Assembly (NCBI RefSeq): GCF_006782915.1
Contig: NZ_VCNP01000008.1
Span: 1 to 64,000 of the forward strand
Origin: Streptomyces calvus
GTDB taxonomy: Bacteria > Actinomycetota > Actinomycetes > Streptomycetales > Streptomycetaceae
Length of the DNA stretch: 64,000 nucleotides
Direction of reading: 5' to 3'
The notes under the pieces are model-generated. The model ran no database searches. It had not been told where the DNA came from and worked only from the letters and a program-made list of their open reading frames with translations. The translations under genes and the position numbers were made by a program. The first letter of the stretch is position 1. Every line of letters starts with the position of its first letter. Shown here piece after piece: positions 16,792 to 25,777 of this stretch.

Positions 16792-17708
16792 AGTCCCCGG
16801 CACACCGCGGGCGGGCCGGGCGGGCCCCGTACCTCTTCCTCGTCCCCGCGACGGCGCTCTTCGTCCTGTTCTTCGCGCTGCCCATCGGCTACGCCCTCTG
16901 GCTCAGCCTCCGCAAGGTGCGGGTGTCGGGGCTGGGCCTCGGCTCGGGCGCCCGCGAGGAGGTCTGGGCCGGACTGGAGAACTACACCGGCGCCCTGTCC
17001 GACAGCGAACTCCTGCACGGTGCGCTGCGCGTGCTCGGCTACGGCTGCATCGTGGTGCCGGTGATGCTGGGGCTCGCGCTGCTGTTCGCGCTGATGCTGG
17101 ACTCCGAGAGGGTGCGGCTCGCCCCGTTCACCCGGCTCGCGATCTTCCTGCCGTACGCCATTCCCGGCGTGGTGGCCGCCCTGCTGTGGGGCTTCCTCTA
17201 CCTGCCGGACGTCAGCCCCCTGTACTACGTGCTGGACGCGCTGGGCCTGCCGCAGCCGGACCTGCTGGACGGCGGCCCGCTGTACCTGGCCCTGGCGAAC
17301 ATCGCGGTCTGGGGCGGCACCGGCTTCAACATGATCGTCATCTACACGGCGCTCAGGGCCGTCCCGGCCGAGGTGTACGAGGCGGCGAAGCTGGACGGGG
17401 CCACCCCGCTGCAGATCGCGCTCCGGATCAAGATCCCGATGGTGGCGCCGTCGCTGGTGCTGACCTTCTTCTTCTCGGTCATCGCCACGCTCCAGGTGTT
17501 CAGCGAACCGACCACCCTCAAACCGCTCACCAACTCCGTCTCCACCACCTGGAGTCCGCTGATGAAGGTGTACCAGGACGCCTTCGGCAACGGTGACATC
17601 CACGCGGCCGCCGCCCAGGCGACCCTCATCGCGCTCGCCACCCTGGTGCTGTCCTTCGGGTTCCTGCGGGCCGTGAACCGACGCGACAGGCAGGAGACCG
17701 CCCGATGA
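16788..17708 (+). CDS. ABC sugar importer permease (MalF type)
   Basis: A 306-residue permease with six predicted membrane spans. The EAA loop appears as EVYEAAKLDGATPLQIALRIKIPM near residue 205. The GTG start at 16788 overlaps the stop of the binding protein (GTGA), replacing the long artefactual upstream frame. Early segment APYLFLVPATALFVLFFALP is the first span. It pairs with the next gene to form the channel. Confidence 0.92.
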   Translation: MKSPAHRGRAGRAPYLFLVPATALFVLFFALPIGYALWLSLRKVRVSGLGLGSGAREEVWAGLENYTGALSDSELLHGALRVLGYGCIVVPVMLGLALLFALMLDSERVRLAPFTRLAIFLPYAIPGVVAALLWGFLYLPDVSPLYYVLDALGLPQPDLLDGGPLYLALANIAVWGGTGFNMIVIYTALRAVPAEVYEAAKLDGATPLQIALRIKIPMVAPSLVLTFFFSVIATLQVFSEPTTLKPLTNSVSTTWSPLMKVYQDAFGNGDIHAAAAQATLIALATLVLSFGFLRAVNRRDRQETAR

Positions 17709-18610
17709 GCTCCCTGGCCGTACCCGGGACCGAGCCCACCGCCGGCACCGCCGGCGGCACCGTCCGGCGTCCGGCGCGACGCCGCCGGATCGCGCCGCTG
17801 CCGACCCTGACCCTGCTGCTCGGCGCGGTGTACTGCCTGCTGCCGGTGGCCTGGGTGGTGATCGCGTCCACCAAGTCCGGCTCCGAACTGTTCTCCACCT
17901 TCACCTTCTGGCCGGGCACCGGTTTCGCCGGCAACCTCGCCGACCTCGCCGCCTACCGCGACGGCGTCTACTGGCGGTGGATGGGCAACTCCGCGCTCTA
18001 CGCCGGGCTCGGCGCGCTGCTGTCGACGTGCGTGTCGGCGATCAGCGGCCACGCGCTGGCGGTCTACCGCTTCCGGGGCCGCGAGGCGCTGTTCAACGTG
18101 CTGCTCGCGGGCGTGCTGATGCCGCCGGTGATCCTCGCCGTCCCGCAGTACCTGCTCCTCGCGCAGGCCGGCCTCACCGACTCCCACCTGTCGGTGCTGC
18201 TCCCGCAGATCCTCTCCCCCTACGGCGTCTACCTGGCGCGGATCTACGCCACGGCGGCGGTGCCCGCCGACGTGGTGGAGGCCGCCCGGATGGACGGCGC
18301 GGGCGAGTGGCGGATCTTCACCCGGGTCGCGCTGCCGATGATGCTGCCCGGCCTGGTGACGGTGTTCCTGTTCCAGTTCGTGGCGGTCTGGAACAACTTC
18401 CTGCTGCCGTACATCATGCTCAGCGACGACGAGAAGTTCCCGATCACCCTCGGTCTGCACACGCTGCTCGAACAGGGCGCCAACACTCCGGCGCTGTACA
18501 CGCTGGTGATCACGGGTGCGTTCCTCGCGGTGCTGCCGCTGGTGGCGCTGTTCCTGGTGGTCCAGCGGTTCTGGAGTCTGGATCTGCTGTCCGGGGCCGT
18601 AAAGTCATGA
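17705..18610 (+). CDS. ABC sugar importer permease (MalG type)
   Basis: A 301-residue partner permease, six spans, with the EAA motif DVVEAARMDGAGEWRIFTRVALPM in the C-terminal half. The ATG overlaps the stop of the first permease by four bases. Short polar N-terminus rich in Pro/Thr/Arg before the first span. Coupled to the downstream LacI gene by another ATGA overlap, so importer and repressor are made from one message. Confidence 0.92.
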   Translation: MSSLAVPGTEPTAGTAGGTVRRPARRRRIAPLPTLTLLLGAVYCLLPVAWVVIASTKSGSELFSTFTFWPGTGFAGNLADLAAYRDGVYWRWMGNSALYAGLGALLSTCVSAISGHALAVYRFRGREALFNVLLAGVLMPPVILAVPQYLLLAQAGLTDSHLSVLLPQILSPYGVYLARIYATAAVPADVVEAARMDGAGEWRIFTRVALPMMLPGLVTVFLFQFVAVWNNFLLPYIMLSDDEKFPITLGLHTLLEQGANTPALYTLVITGAFLAVLPLVALFLVVQRFWSLDLLSGAVKS

Positions 18611-19638
18611 CCATGAGCAGCACGGGGGGCAGGCGCAAGCCGCCGACGATCCACGACGTGGCGCGCGAGGCCGGAGTCTCGCGCGGCACGGTCTCACGGG
18701 TGCTCAACGGCGGCCACTACGTCAGTCCGGCCGCCGCGCAGGCGGTCGACGCGGCCATCCGCAAGACGGGCTACGTCGTCAACCGGCACGCCCGCTCGCT
18801 GATCACCGGCCGTTCGGACTCGGTGGGGTTCCTGCTCACGGAGCCGCAGGAGCGGTTCTTCGAGGACCCGAACTTCAACGTCCTGCTGCGCGGCTGCACC
18901 CAGGCCCTGGCCGCGCACGACATCCCGCTGCTGCTGATGCTGGCCGGCACGGACGACGAACGGCGGCGCATCACGCGGTACATCACCGCCGGGCACGTCG
19001 ACGGGGTGCTGCTGGTCTCCAGCCACTCCGGTGACCCGGTGGCCGAGGAACTGCGCGCGGCGGGTGTGCCGCTCGTCGCGTGCGGCAAGCCGATCGGGCT
19101 GGGGTCGAAGGTGAGTTACGTGGCCGCCGACGACCGGGACGGCGCCCGCGACATGGTGCGGCACCTGCTGGCGCTGGGCCGGCGGCGGATCGGCGTGGTG
19201 ACCGGCCCACTGGACACCCCGGGCGGGGTGGAGCGGCTCGCCGGGTACCGGGAGGTGCTCGCCGAGGCGGGTGTCGAGGCCGACGAGCGGCTGGTCGTCT
19301 CCGGCGACTACAGCCGGGCCAGCGGTGAGGCGGGCGCCGAACGGCTGCTGGCGCGTGCGCCCGACGTGGACGCCGTTTTCGTCGCCTCCGACCTGATGGC
19401 GCAGGGTGTGCTGACGGCGCTGCACCGGGCGGGGCGGCGGGTGCCGGAGGACGTGGCGGTCGGCGGATTCGACGACTCGCCCGCCGCCGTCGCCGCCCGC
19501 CCGGAGCTCACCACCATCCGCCAGCCCTGGGACCGCATCAGCAGCGAGATGGTGCGGGTGCTGCTCGCGCAGATCGGCGGCGACGACCCGGCGGCGGTGA
19601 TCCTGCCGACGGAACTGGTGAAGCGGGCCTCGGCCTGA
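18607..19638 (+). CDS. LacI-family repressor of galactan utilisation
   Basis: A 343-residue regulator. The HTH is TIHDVAREAGVSRGTVSRVLNG (residues ~14-35) with the hinge helix at ~55-65, followed by a periplasmic-binding-protein-like effector domain ending in VGGFDDSPAA and LTTIRQPWDRI. It closes the importer operon, with its ATG overlapping the previous stop. The two TGTGAACG-containing palindromes in the divergent promoter region are its likely operators, with galactobiose or galactose as the likely inducer (inference). Confidence 0.9.
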   Translation: MTMSSTGGRRKPPTIHDVAREAGVSRGTVSRVLNGGHYVSPAAAQAVDAAIRKTGYVVNRHARSLITGRSDSVGFLLTEPQERFFEDPNFNVLLRGCTQALAAHDIPLLLMLAGTDDERRRITRYITAGHVDGVLLVSSHSGDPVAEELRAAGVPLVACGKPIGLGSKVSYVAADDRDGARDMVRHLLALGRRRIGVVTGPLDTPGGVERLAGYREVLAEAGVEADERLVVSGDYSRASGEAGAERLLARAPDVDAVFVASDLMAQGVLTALHRAGRRVPEDVAVGGFDDSPAAVAARPELTTIRQPWDRISSEMVRVLLAQIGGDDPAAVILPTELVKRASA

Positions 19639-19698
19639 GGCCCGCCCCGGACGGCGCAGGCGGTCAGGATCGGAAAAGCCGTACGCCCCTCCCCCGGC

Positions 19699-19888
19699 CT
19701 AGGGTCTGTCGTTTGGATCAGGTCGGCTGGGAGACGCAGCGCTTCTCAGCCCACCCGAGCGGGGCGTGGTGCGTGCAGCTGCAAGGCGGAGGAGGGCGGC
19801 GACGCGGAGCGTCGACAACCGACGACAACGCTGCAGATGTGCGTACCACGCCCCGCGAAACCGACATGATCCAAACGACAGGCCCTAG
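19699..19888. mobile_element. 190-bp MITE-like inverted-repeat element
   Basis: The ends are 22-base inverted repeats: left CTAGGGTCTGTCGTTTGGAT.. (19699-19720) and its complement at 19867-19888, with one mismatch. A second inverted block lies inside: GCGGGGCGTGGT on the left and ACCACGCCCCGC on the right, extended by GCAGCTGC/GCTGCAG. The whole unit can fold into one long hairpin. It is too short to encode a transposase. CTAG at both ends suggests insertion at a TA/CTAG target. It sits between the LacI gene and a VOC gene. Confidence 0.75.
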
Positions 19889-19941
19889 CGTGGAGGAACC
19901 GGCGCGCACGGGCGCCGGGCCGCTGCGAGGAGGAGTACGTG

Positions 19942-20292
19942 ATGACCGACGGCCTGAAGACGATCGTCTACCCCGTCAAGGACCTCGGCCCGGCGAAGGA
20001 GCTGTTCCGCACCCTGCTGGGCGTCGAGCCGTACGCGGACGAGCCGTACTACGTGGGATTCCGGGCCGGTGGCCACGAGATCGGCCTCGACCCGCACGGT
20101 CACGCCAAGGGCATGACCGGACCGGTGCCGTACTGGAACGTCGGCGACCTCCGGGGGGCGCTCGCGGAGCTGGTGGCGGCCGGGGCGACGCCGGTGCAGG
20201 ACGCGCAGGACGTCGGCGGCGGCACGCTGATCGCCTCGGTGCGGGACCAGGACGGGAACGTCGTCGGTCTGGTTCAGGACGCACCCGCGTGA
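19942..20292 (+). CDS. VOC-fold protein (glyoxalase-like)
   Basis: A 116-residue VOC protein: KTIVYPVKDLGPAKELFRTLLGVEPY at the start, GGTLIASVRDQDGNVVGLVQD at the end. Start ATG 19942 (GTG 19939 also possible) after a strong GAGGAGGAG. Function beyond the fold is unknown. The MITE-like element ends 53 bases upstream and may supply or disturb its promoter. Confidence 0.8.
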   Translation: MTDGLKTIVYPVKDLGPAKELFRTLLGVEPYADEPYYVGFRAGGHEIGLDPHGHAKGMTGPVPYWNVGDLRGALAELVAAGATPVQDAQDVGGGTLIASVRDQDGNVVGLVQDAPA

Positions 20293-20318
20293 CCTGCTGG
20301 AACGGCCGCTCACCAGGC

Positions 20319-20352
20319 GTTCATTGAACATCGAACCAGTGTTACCGTTCGA
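20319..20352 (+). promoter_or_regulatory. MarR operator and leaderless promoter region
   Basis: An 11-bp perfect palindrome GTTCA-T-TGAAC (20319-20329) is followed by TCGAA...TTCGA (20331-20352). A -10-like TACCGT (20343-20348) ends six bases before the ATG at 20355. There is no ribosome site, so the message may begin at the start codon. Confidence 0.5.
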
Positions 20353-20354
20353 GT

Positions 20355-20744
20355 ATGGCAGTGGAGACGGCCGACGCGCGGCTCGAACAACGGTGGCGGG
20401 ACATCCTCGCGGTGCACGCCCGGACCCTGGGCGAGATCGACCGCGCGCTGCACCCGTACGGGCTGGGCGCCTCGGACTTCGAGGTGCTCGACCTGCTGGC
20501 GGCCGGGGCACCGCGGGAGGGCGAGCAGTGCAGGGTGCAGAACCTGGCGGGCCGCGTCCATCTGAGCCAGAGCGCCCTGTCCCGCCTCATCGCCCGGCTG
20601 GAGAAGGACGGCCTGGTCGAGCGCAGCATGTGCCTGGAGGACCGGCGCGGCGTGTATGTGACGCTCACGTGCAGGGGCCGTGACCTGCACGCCGAGACCC
20701 TGCCGGTGCAGCGCGCCGCGCTGGCCCGCGCACTGGGCGAGTAG
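20355..20744 (+). CDS. MarR-family transcriptional regulator
   Basis: A 129-residue winged-helix protein. The HTH is NLAGRVHLSQSALSRLIARLEKDGLVER and the wing is CLEDRRGVYVTLTCRG; helices at both ends form the dimer interface. It may control itself and the VOC gene just upstream. The spacer 20745-20926 after it holds no recognisable feature. Confidence 0.85.
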   Translation: MAVETADARLEQRWRDILAVHARTLGEIDRALHPYGLGASDFEVLDLLAAGAPREGEQCRVQNLAGRVHLSQSALSRLIARLEKDGLVERSMCLEDRRGVYVTLTCRGRDLHAETLPVQRAALARALGE

Positions 20745-20926
20745 CCCGCCCGGCGACGAAGGTACGGCCGCACTCAGCCCCGCCGGGCCGGATTGCGCCT
20801 CGGGCTCGTCGCTCGTTCATCGCGGGGTCACGGCCCGGCACGCTCGTGCGCGCGTACCGGACCCTGTTCGCTTCGGCCGGAGGCACCGCGCCTCGCGGCC
20901 GTACGGGCCGATCCGGGTGAGCGGCC

Positions 20927-21331
20927 CTACGGCCGGGCCAGCAGCGTGCGTACCCCTTCCGAGGTGAGCGTCAGACGGTGCTCGGAGCTGCCGTCGATGG
21001 TGAGCGACAGGTCGTCGGCCGGCCACTGGGCGGCGAGCGCGCCGAGCGGGACCAGACGGTAGCGGGACACGAAGGGCAGCAGTCCGGCCATCTCCAGTTC
21101 GGAGGTGAACACGGGCACCACCTGGGTGCCGCCCGGCTGCTCCAGCACCGGCAGCGCCACCGCTCCCGGGTCGGCGGCCTCCTCGTCGCCCGCGTCGTCC
21201 GGCACCGGGATCAGCACGTCGCTCTCGGCGAGGGCGTCGAGCGCCGCCGCGTCCTCGGTGTTCTCCGACAGGACGTCCAGAGCCCGCTGGGCGGGCGTGG
21301 GGGCGTTGTTCTCGTGCGCGGGTGTTTCCAT
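20927..21331 (-). CDS. SseB-like family protein
   Basis: A 134-residue cytoplasmic protein resembling the SseB N-terminal domain: ALDALAESDVLIPVPDD, VVPVFTSELEM, YRLVPLGALAAQWP, then a short C-terminal strand. Function in Streptomyces is unknown. The start ATG 21331 is preceded by AGGGAAC. It is transcribed away from the GAPDH gene, with a 198-base divergent region between. Confidence 0.75.
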   Translation of the reverse strand: METPAHENNAPTPAQRALDVLSENTEDAAALDALAESDVLIPVPDDAGDEEAADPGAVALPVLEQPGGTQVVPVFTSELEMAGLLPFVSRYRLVPLGALAAQWPADDLSLTIDGSSEHRLTLTSEGVRTLLARP

Positions 21332-21529
21332 GACAGTTCCCTGGTAGCGGCGGTCGTGCGGCTCAACCGGGACGTGATCCGCCCCGGGCACGGTGCTGCA
21401 CGCGTACCCGAACGCACGGGGCGCAACCCTGCGGACCGCGGGCGCCCGCACCCTCACCAACCACCCCCTCGGACCCCCGCGAACCCCGTGGCTATCATAT
21501 GAGCACCCTCTAGCTCGAAAGATGGACCT

Positions 21530-22975
21530 GTGACTGTCAACGAAGACTCGTTCACCAACTGGAAGCACCGCGAGGAGATCGCGGAGTCGATGATCCCGAT
21601 CATCGGGAAGCTGCACCGCGAGCGGGACGTCACCGTCCTGCTGCACAGCCGCTCCTTGGTGAACAAGTCGGTGGTCAGCATCCTCAAGACCCACCGCTTC
21701 GCCCGGCAGATCGCCGGCGAGGAGCTCTCGGTCACCGAGACGCTGCCCTTCCTCCAGGCGCTCACCACGCTCGACCTGGGCCCGTCCCAGATCGACATCG
21801 GCCTGCTCGCCGAGGCCCACCGCGCCGACGACCGGGGCATGTCCGTCGAGGAGTTCACCGCCGAGGCCGTCGCCGGCGCCACCGGCGCCCACAAGATCGA
21901 CCGCCGTGAGCCGCGCGACGTCGTCCTGTACGGCTTCGGCCGCATCGGCCGGCTCCTGGCGCGGCTGCTGATCGAGAAGTCCGGTTCCGGCAACGGCCTC
22001 AGGCTGCGCGCGATCGTGGTCCGCCGCGGCGGCGAGCAGGACATCGTCAAGCGGGCCTCGCTGCTGCGCCGCGACTCCGTGCACGGCCAGTTCCAGGGCA
22101 CCATCACCGTCGACGAGGCGAACAGCACGATCGTCGCCAACGGCAACACCATCAAGGTGATCTACGCGGGCGACCCGACGGAGATCGACTACACGGCGTA
22201 CGGCATCAAGAACGCCATCCTGATCGACAACACCGGCAAGTGGCGCGACCGCGAGGGCCTCTCGCAGCACCTGCGCCCCGGTATCGACAAGGTGGTGCTG
22301 ACCGCGCCCGGCAAGGGCGACGTGCCGAACATCGTGCACGGCGTCAACCACGACACGCTCAAGCCGGACGAGCGGATCCTGTCCTGCGCGTCCTGCACCA
22401 CCAACGCGATCGTGCCGCCGCTGAAGGCGATGGCCGACGAGTACGGGGTGCTGCGCGGCCACGTGGAGACCGTCCACTCGTTCACCAACGACCAGAACCT
22501 GCTGGACAATTACCACAAGTCGGAGCGGCGCGGCCGTTCGGCGCCGCTCAACATGGTCATCACCGAGACCGGTGCCGCCTCGGCCGTCGCCAAGGCGCTG
22601 CCCGGCCTCGACGCGACCATCACCGGCAGTTCGATCCGCGTACCCGTGCCGGACGTGTCGATCGCCATCCTCAACCTCCAGCTGGCCCGCGCCACCGACC
22701 GCCAGGAGGTCCTCGACTACCTGCGCAACGTGTCGCTGACGTCGCCGCTGAAGCGGCAGATCGACTTCATCAGCGCCCCCGACGCGGTCTCCAGCGACTT
22801 CATCGGCTCGCGCCACGCCTCGATCGTCGACGCCGGCGCCCTGAAGGTCGAGGGCGACAACGCGATCCTCTACCTCTGGTACGACAACGAGTTCGGCTAC
22901 TCCTGCCAGGTGGTCCGGGTCGTCCAGTACGTCTCCGGTGTCGAGTACCCGACGTTCCCGGCCCCGGCGGTCTGA
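21530..22975 (+). CDS. Glyceraldehyde-3-phosphate dehydrogenase, long form
   Basis: A 481-residue GAPDH. The dehydrogenase core starts at ~residue 128 (VVLYGFGRIGRLLARLL, NAD(P)-binding). The catalytic Cys is C289 in SCASCTTNAI, and the C-terminus has WYDNEFGYSCQVV. The extra ~125 N-terminal residues (KHREEIAESMIPIIGKLHRE, then LLHSRSLVNKSVVSILKTH) form a helical domain absent from ordinary ~335-residue GAPDH. It is known in a subset of actinobacterial and proteobacterial proteins, and its role is unknown. The start is the GTG at 21530. A strong terminator follows. Confidence 0.88.
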   Translation: MTVNEDSFTNWKHREEIAESMIPIIGKLHRERDVTVLLHSRSLVNKSVVSILKTHRFARQIAGEELSVTETLPFLQALTTLDLGPSQIDIGLLAEAHRADDRGMSVEEFTAEAVAGATGAHKIDRREPRDVVLYGFGRIGRLLARLLIEKSGSGNGLRLRAIVVRRGGEQDIVKRASLLRRDSVHGQFQGTITVDEANSTIVANGNTIKVIYAGDPTEIDYTAYGIKNAILIDNTGKWRDREGLSQHLRPGIDKVVLTAPGKGDVPNIVHGVNHDTLKPDERILSCASCTTNAIVPPLKAMADEYGVLRGHVETVHSFTNDQNLLDNYHKSERRGRSAPLNMVITETGAASAVAKALPGLDATITGSSIRVPVPDVSIAILNLQLARATDRQEVLDYLRNVSLTSPLKRQIDFISAPDAVSSDFIGSRHASIVDAGALKVEGDNAILYLWYDNEFGYSCQVVRVVQYVSGVEYPTFPAPAV

Positions 22976-22994
22976 CCGGTCGTCAGCAAACGGA

Positions 22995-23034
22995 ACCGGG
23001 GCGGGGTCGGCGAGTTGTCCGGCCCCGCCCCGGT
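22995..23034 (+). terminator. Intrinsic terminator-like hairpin after the GAPDH gene
   Basis: Perfect 12-bp arms ACCGGGGCGGGG (22995-23006) and CCCCGCCCCGGT (23023-23034), 19 bases after the stop codon. No T-tract follows, as is common in Streptomyces. Confidence 0.75.
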
Positions 23035-23121
23035 CTGCGTGCGCCCCGCGGGTAAGGGGCAGATCGGTAACGATCGTCCCGCACGGGTTGTCGTGGCCCG
23101 TGAAGTTCCTAATCTTCCTGC

Positions 23122-24090
23122 ATGCCCCTCTTCAGCAGCCGTTCCGGCAGACGCCCCCGTATCGAGCCGGCCCTCGACGACGCCGAGCTGGCCCGCGTGC
23201 TGGGCCGGTTGAGCAAGCGGAACGGGAGCGGCAAGGCCGCCGACGTGACGCTCGTGGCCTCCCTGCTGGAGGGGACCGGGGACGACTGGGACCGCCGCGG
23301 CCACCGGCTGTCCGTGCTGGCCGAGGCGACGGTGGACTCCGGGATCGCGACGGCCTGGCTGGACCGCGAGCCGGAGAACGCGGACGCGCTGGTGCTCCAC
23401 TCCTGGACCGGACTGGCGCGCGGCCTGCGGGACGGACACCTGGAGGACGCCGGGGAGCTGGTCGCCCACTGCCACCGGGCCGCCGGACTGAGACCCGACG
23501 ACCCGCTGCCCTGGGTGGCGCTGATCGGTGTGGCGCGGATCGAGCGGTACCGCCAGAACGAGGTCAACGCGCTGTGGCGGGAGGCCACCGGACGCGACAG
23601 CTGGCACCGTGAGGCGTATCTGCAGATGCTCGCGTACCTCTCGCCGGAGGAGGGCGGGTCGAGGGCCCTCGTCCTCGACTTCGTCGACGCGGTGCGCAGC
23701 CGGATCCCGGCCAACGCGCCGTGCGCGGCCGTGGAGCTGACCGCGGCCGTCGAGCAGTACCAGGGACTGCTGGCGCAGGGCGGTGTACGGGCCATGACGG
23801 CCGGACAGCTGTGGGGCGGCGGGCAGATCGCGGCGGCCCTGGACCAGGCGGCCGCGCTGTGGGCGAAGCCCGGCTTCTTCCAGCACGCGGCGGCTCAGGC
23901 CGACCTGAACGTGCTGGCGTACGCGCTGTGCGCCGCCGGACGGGCCGCCGACGCGCACCCCGTGTTCGAGGCGCTGCAGGGCGTCGTCACGCCCTGGCCG
24001 TGGGATGTCGACGGCCCCGCCGTCCAGCGGTACGAGCAGCACCTGGCCAAGGCGGAACGGGGCCGCCAGGGCGGCATCGGCGGCATGTGA
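23122..24090 (+). CDS. Conserved actinobacterial helical (TPR-like) protein of unknown function
   Basis: A 322-residue soluble protein without signal peptide. It is almost all alpha-helical, with repeated Ala/Leu-rich helix pairs such as DAGELVAHCHRAAGLRPDDPLPWVALIGVARIE and DLNVLAYALCAAGRAADAHPVFEAL, which resemble TPR pairs. It ends in a Gly/Arg tail (GRQGGIGGM). I do not recognise a catalytic motif. It lies alone between the GAPDH terminator and the whiE hydroxylase gene (convergent, 34-base gap). Confidence 0.65.
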   Translation: MPLFSSRSGRRPRIEPALDDAELARVLGRLSKRNGSGKAADVTLVASLLEGTGDDWDRRGHRLSVLAEATVDSGIATAWLDREPENADALVLHSWTGLARGLRDGHLEDAGELVAHCHRAAGLRPDDPLPWVALIGVARIERYRQNEVNALWREATGRDSWHREAYLQMLAYLSPEEGGSRALVLDFVDAVRSRIPANAPCAAVELTAAVEQYQGLLAQGGVRAMTAGQLWGGGQIAAALDQAAALWAKPGFFQHAAAQADLNVLAYALCAAGRAADAHPVFEALQGVVTPWPWDVDGPAVQRYEQHLAKAERGRQGGIGGM

Positions 24091-24124
24091 GCGGCCCGCC
24101 GCGCCCGGCCCTCACCCGTGCGGG

Positions 24125-25777
24125 TCAGTCCAGGGCCAGGACGGTCGCGAGCGCCTCCCGCAGGGCCGCCGCCGGGTCGGGCGGGGCGTCCTCGCTGCGC
24201 CAGGCGACGAAACCGTCCGGGCGGACCAGCACCGCGCCGCCCGCGCCGACGCCGTGGGCGCGGGCCCAGTCGGCACCGTCCAGCGGCCTCAGGTCCGCGC
24301 CGGACCCGTCACCGACGCGGTACGCCTCCAGCGGTACCGACAGCTCCGCCGCCACCTCGGCGGCCGCCGCCTGCCAGACGCCGCCCTCGGAACTCAGCAG
24401 CACCGGTGACCGCTCGTACAGGTCGAGCGTGGAGATCCGGGTGCCGGCCCGGTCCAGCCACAGGTGCGGGGCCCGGCTGCCGGGCTCGCCGCCCAGCGCG
24501 AGCGTGTCGGGGACGACCGGCGCCGCGGGGTCCGTGCCCAGCACCGCGCCGCCCGGGTAGCGGTAGCCGAGCGCCACGTTCAGGATGCCGCCCCTGCGGC
24601 CCGCGGGCCCGGCGGCACCGGCCGCCGGCGTGTACCCGGGATGGCTGTGCTCCACCGAGCGGGAGGAGGCGCGGGCGCTGGTCGCCTCCGCGACCGGCCG
24701 GCGTTCGGCGTCGTACGAGCCGAGCAGCCCGGGGCCGGCCCAGCCGCCCAGCACGGCGGCCAGCTTCCACGCCAGGTTGTGGGCGTCCTGGATGCCGGTG
24801 TTGGAGCCGAACGCCCCGGTGGGCGACATCTCGTGGGCGGAGTCGCCGGCGAGGAACACCCGTCCGTCGGCGTACCGTTCGGCGACCCGCTCGGCGGCGT
24901 GCCAGGCGGCCCGGCCGGTGATCGTCACGTCGAGACCGGGCACCCCGACGGCCCGCCGGATGTGGGCGGCGCACCGCTCGTCGGTGAACTCCTCCAGGGT
25001 TTCGCCGTGTTCGGGGTGCCAGGGGGCGTGGAACACCCAGCGCTCCCGGTTGTCGACCGGCAGCAGGGCGCCGTCGGCGCCGGGCGTGGTCAGATAGCAG
25101 ACGATGAACCTCCGCTCGCCGACGACCTCGGCCAGGTCGCGGGAGGTGAAGGTGACGCTGACGTTGTGGAACAGGTCGCCGGGGCCGTTCTGCCCGATGC
25201 CGAGCCGTTCGCGCACAGGGCTGCGCGGACCGTCCGCGGCGACCAGGTAGTCCGCGCGGACGGTGGTGTGCTCGCCCGTCTCGCGGCTCTTGACCAGGGC
25301 GGTCACTCCGTCGGGGTCCTGGTCGAACGACATCATCTCGGTCCCGTACCGCAGGTCGCCGCCCAGCTCCCGGGCGCTGTTCAGCAGCACCGGCTCCAGG
25401 TCGTTCTGGCTGCACAGGCACCAGGCGGCGGGGCTGAACCGGCCGAGCCCGCCGCCCGGGTCGATCTCCCGGAACAGCCACTCGCCGGCATCGCCCACCA
25501 GGGTCGGCGTCTGCAGGATGCCGTGGTTGTCCGCCAGCACCGACGCGGCCTCCACGATGCGCCGCTCGACGCCGGCGGTGCGGAACAGTTCCATGGTGCG
25601 CACGTTGTTGCCTCGCCCGCGCGGGTGGATCGAGGTGCCCGCGTGGCGTTCCACCAACGTGTGCGGCACACCGAGCCGCCCCAGGAACAGGGACATGGAC
25701 AGACCCACCAGCGAGCCGCCGACGATGAGGACGGGCGTGCGGTGCTCCGCCTCGTCGGCCGTGTCCGATCGGTTCAT
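24125..25777 (-). CDS. whiEVIII: Spore-pigment polyketide hydroxylase (FAD-dependent, WhiE ORFVIII type)
   Basis: A 550-residue class A flavoprotein aromatic hydroxylase. It has the FAD dinucleotide motif near the N-terminus (VLIVGGSLVGLSMSLFLGRLG), the central DG region (LVAADGPRSPVRERLG), and the second FAD motif GRVFLAGDSAHEMSPTGAFG, followed by a thioredoxin-like C-terminal domain. It would hydroxylate the polyketide made by the divergent genes. Position and orientation (opposite ORFI) are the same as in the classical whiE locus. The ATG at 25777 follows GGAGGC. Confidence 0.9.
   Translation of the reverse strand: MNRSDTADEAEHRTPVLIVGGSLVGLSMSLFLGRLGVPHTLVERHAGTSIHPRGRGNNVRTMELFRTAGVERRIVEAASVLADNHGILQTPTLVGDAGEWLFREIDPGGGLGRFSPAAWCLCSQNDLEPVLLNSARELGGDLRYGTEMMSFDQDPDGVTALVKSRETGEHTTVRADYLVAADGPRSPVRERLGIGQNGPGDLFHNVSVTFTSRDLAEVVGERRFIVCYLTTPGADGALLPVDNRERWVFHAPWHPEHGETLEEFTDERCAAHIRRAVGVPGLDVTITGRAAWHAAERVAERYADGRVFLAGDSAHEMSPTGAFGSNTGIQDAHNLAWKLAAVLGGWAGPGLLGSYDAERRPVAEATSARASSRSVEHSHPGYTPAAGAAGPAGRRGGILNVALGYRYPGGAVLGTDPAAPVVPDTLALGGEPGSRAPHLWLDRAGTRISTLDLYERSPVLLSSEGGVWQAAAAEVAAELSVPLEAYRVGDGSGADLRPLDGADWARAHGVGAGGAVLVRPDGFVAWRSEDAPPDPAAALREALATVLALD

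Noticed and set aside
19713..20327. Open frame across the inverted-repeat element and the VOC gene
   Set aside because: It overlaps the MITE-like element and is in a different frame from the clearly VOC-like protein at 19942-20292.
20927..22816. A 629-codon minus-strand frame
   Set aside because: Only the last 134 codons (from ATG 21331) read as a real protein, SseB-like. The rest is antisense to the GAPDH gene.
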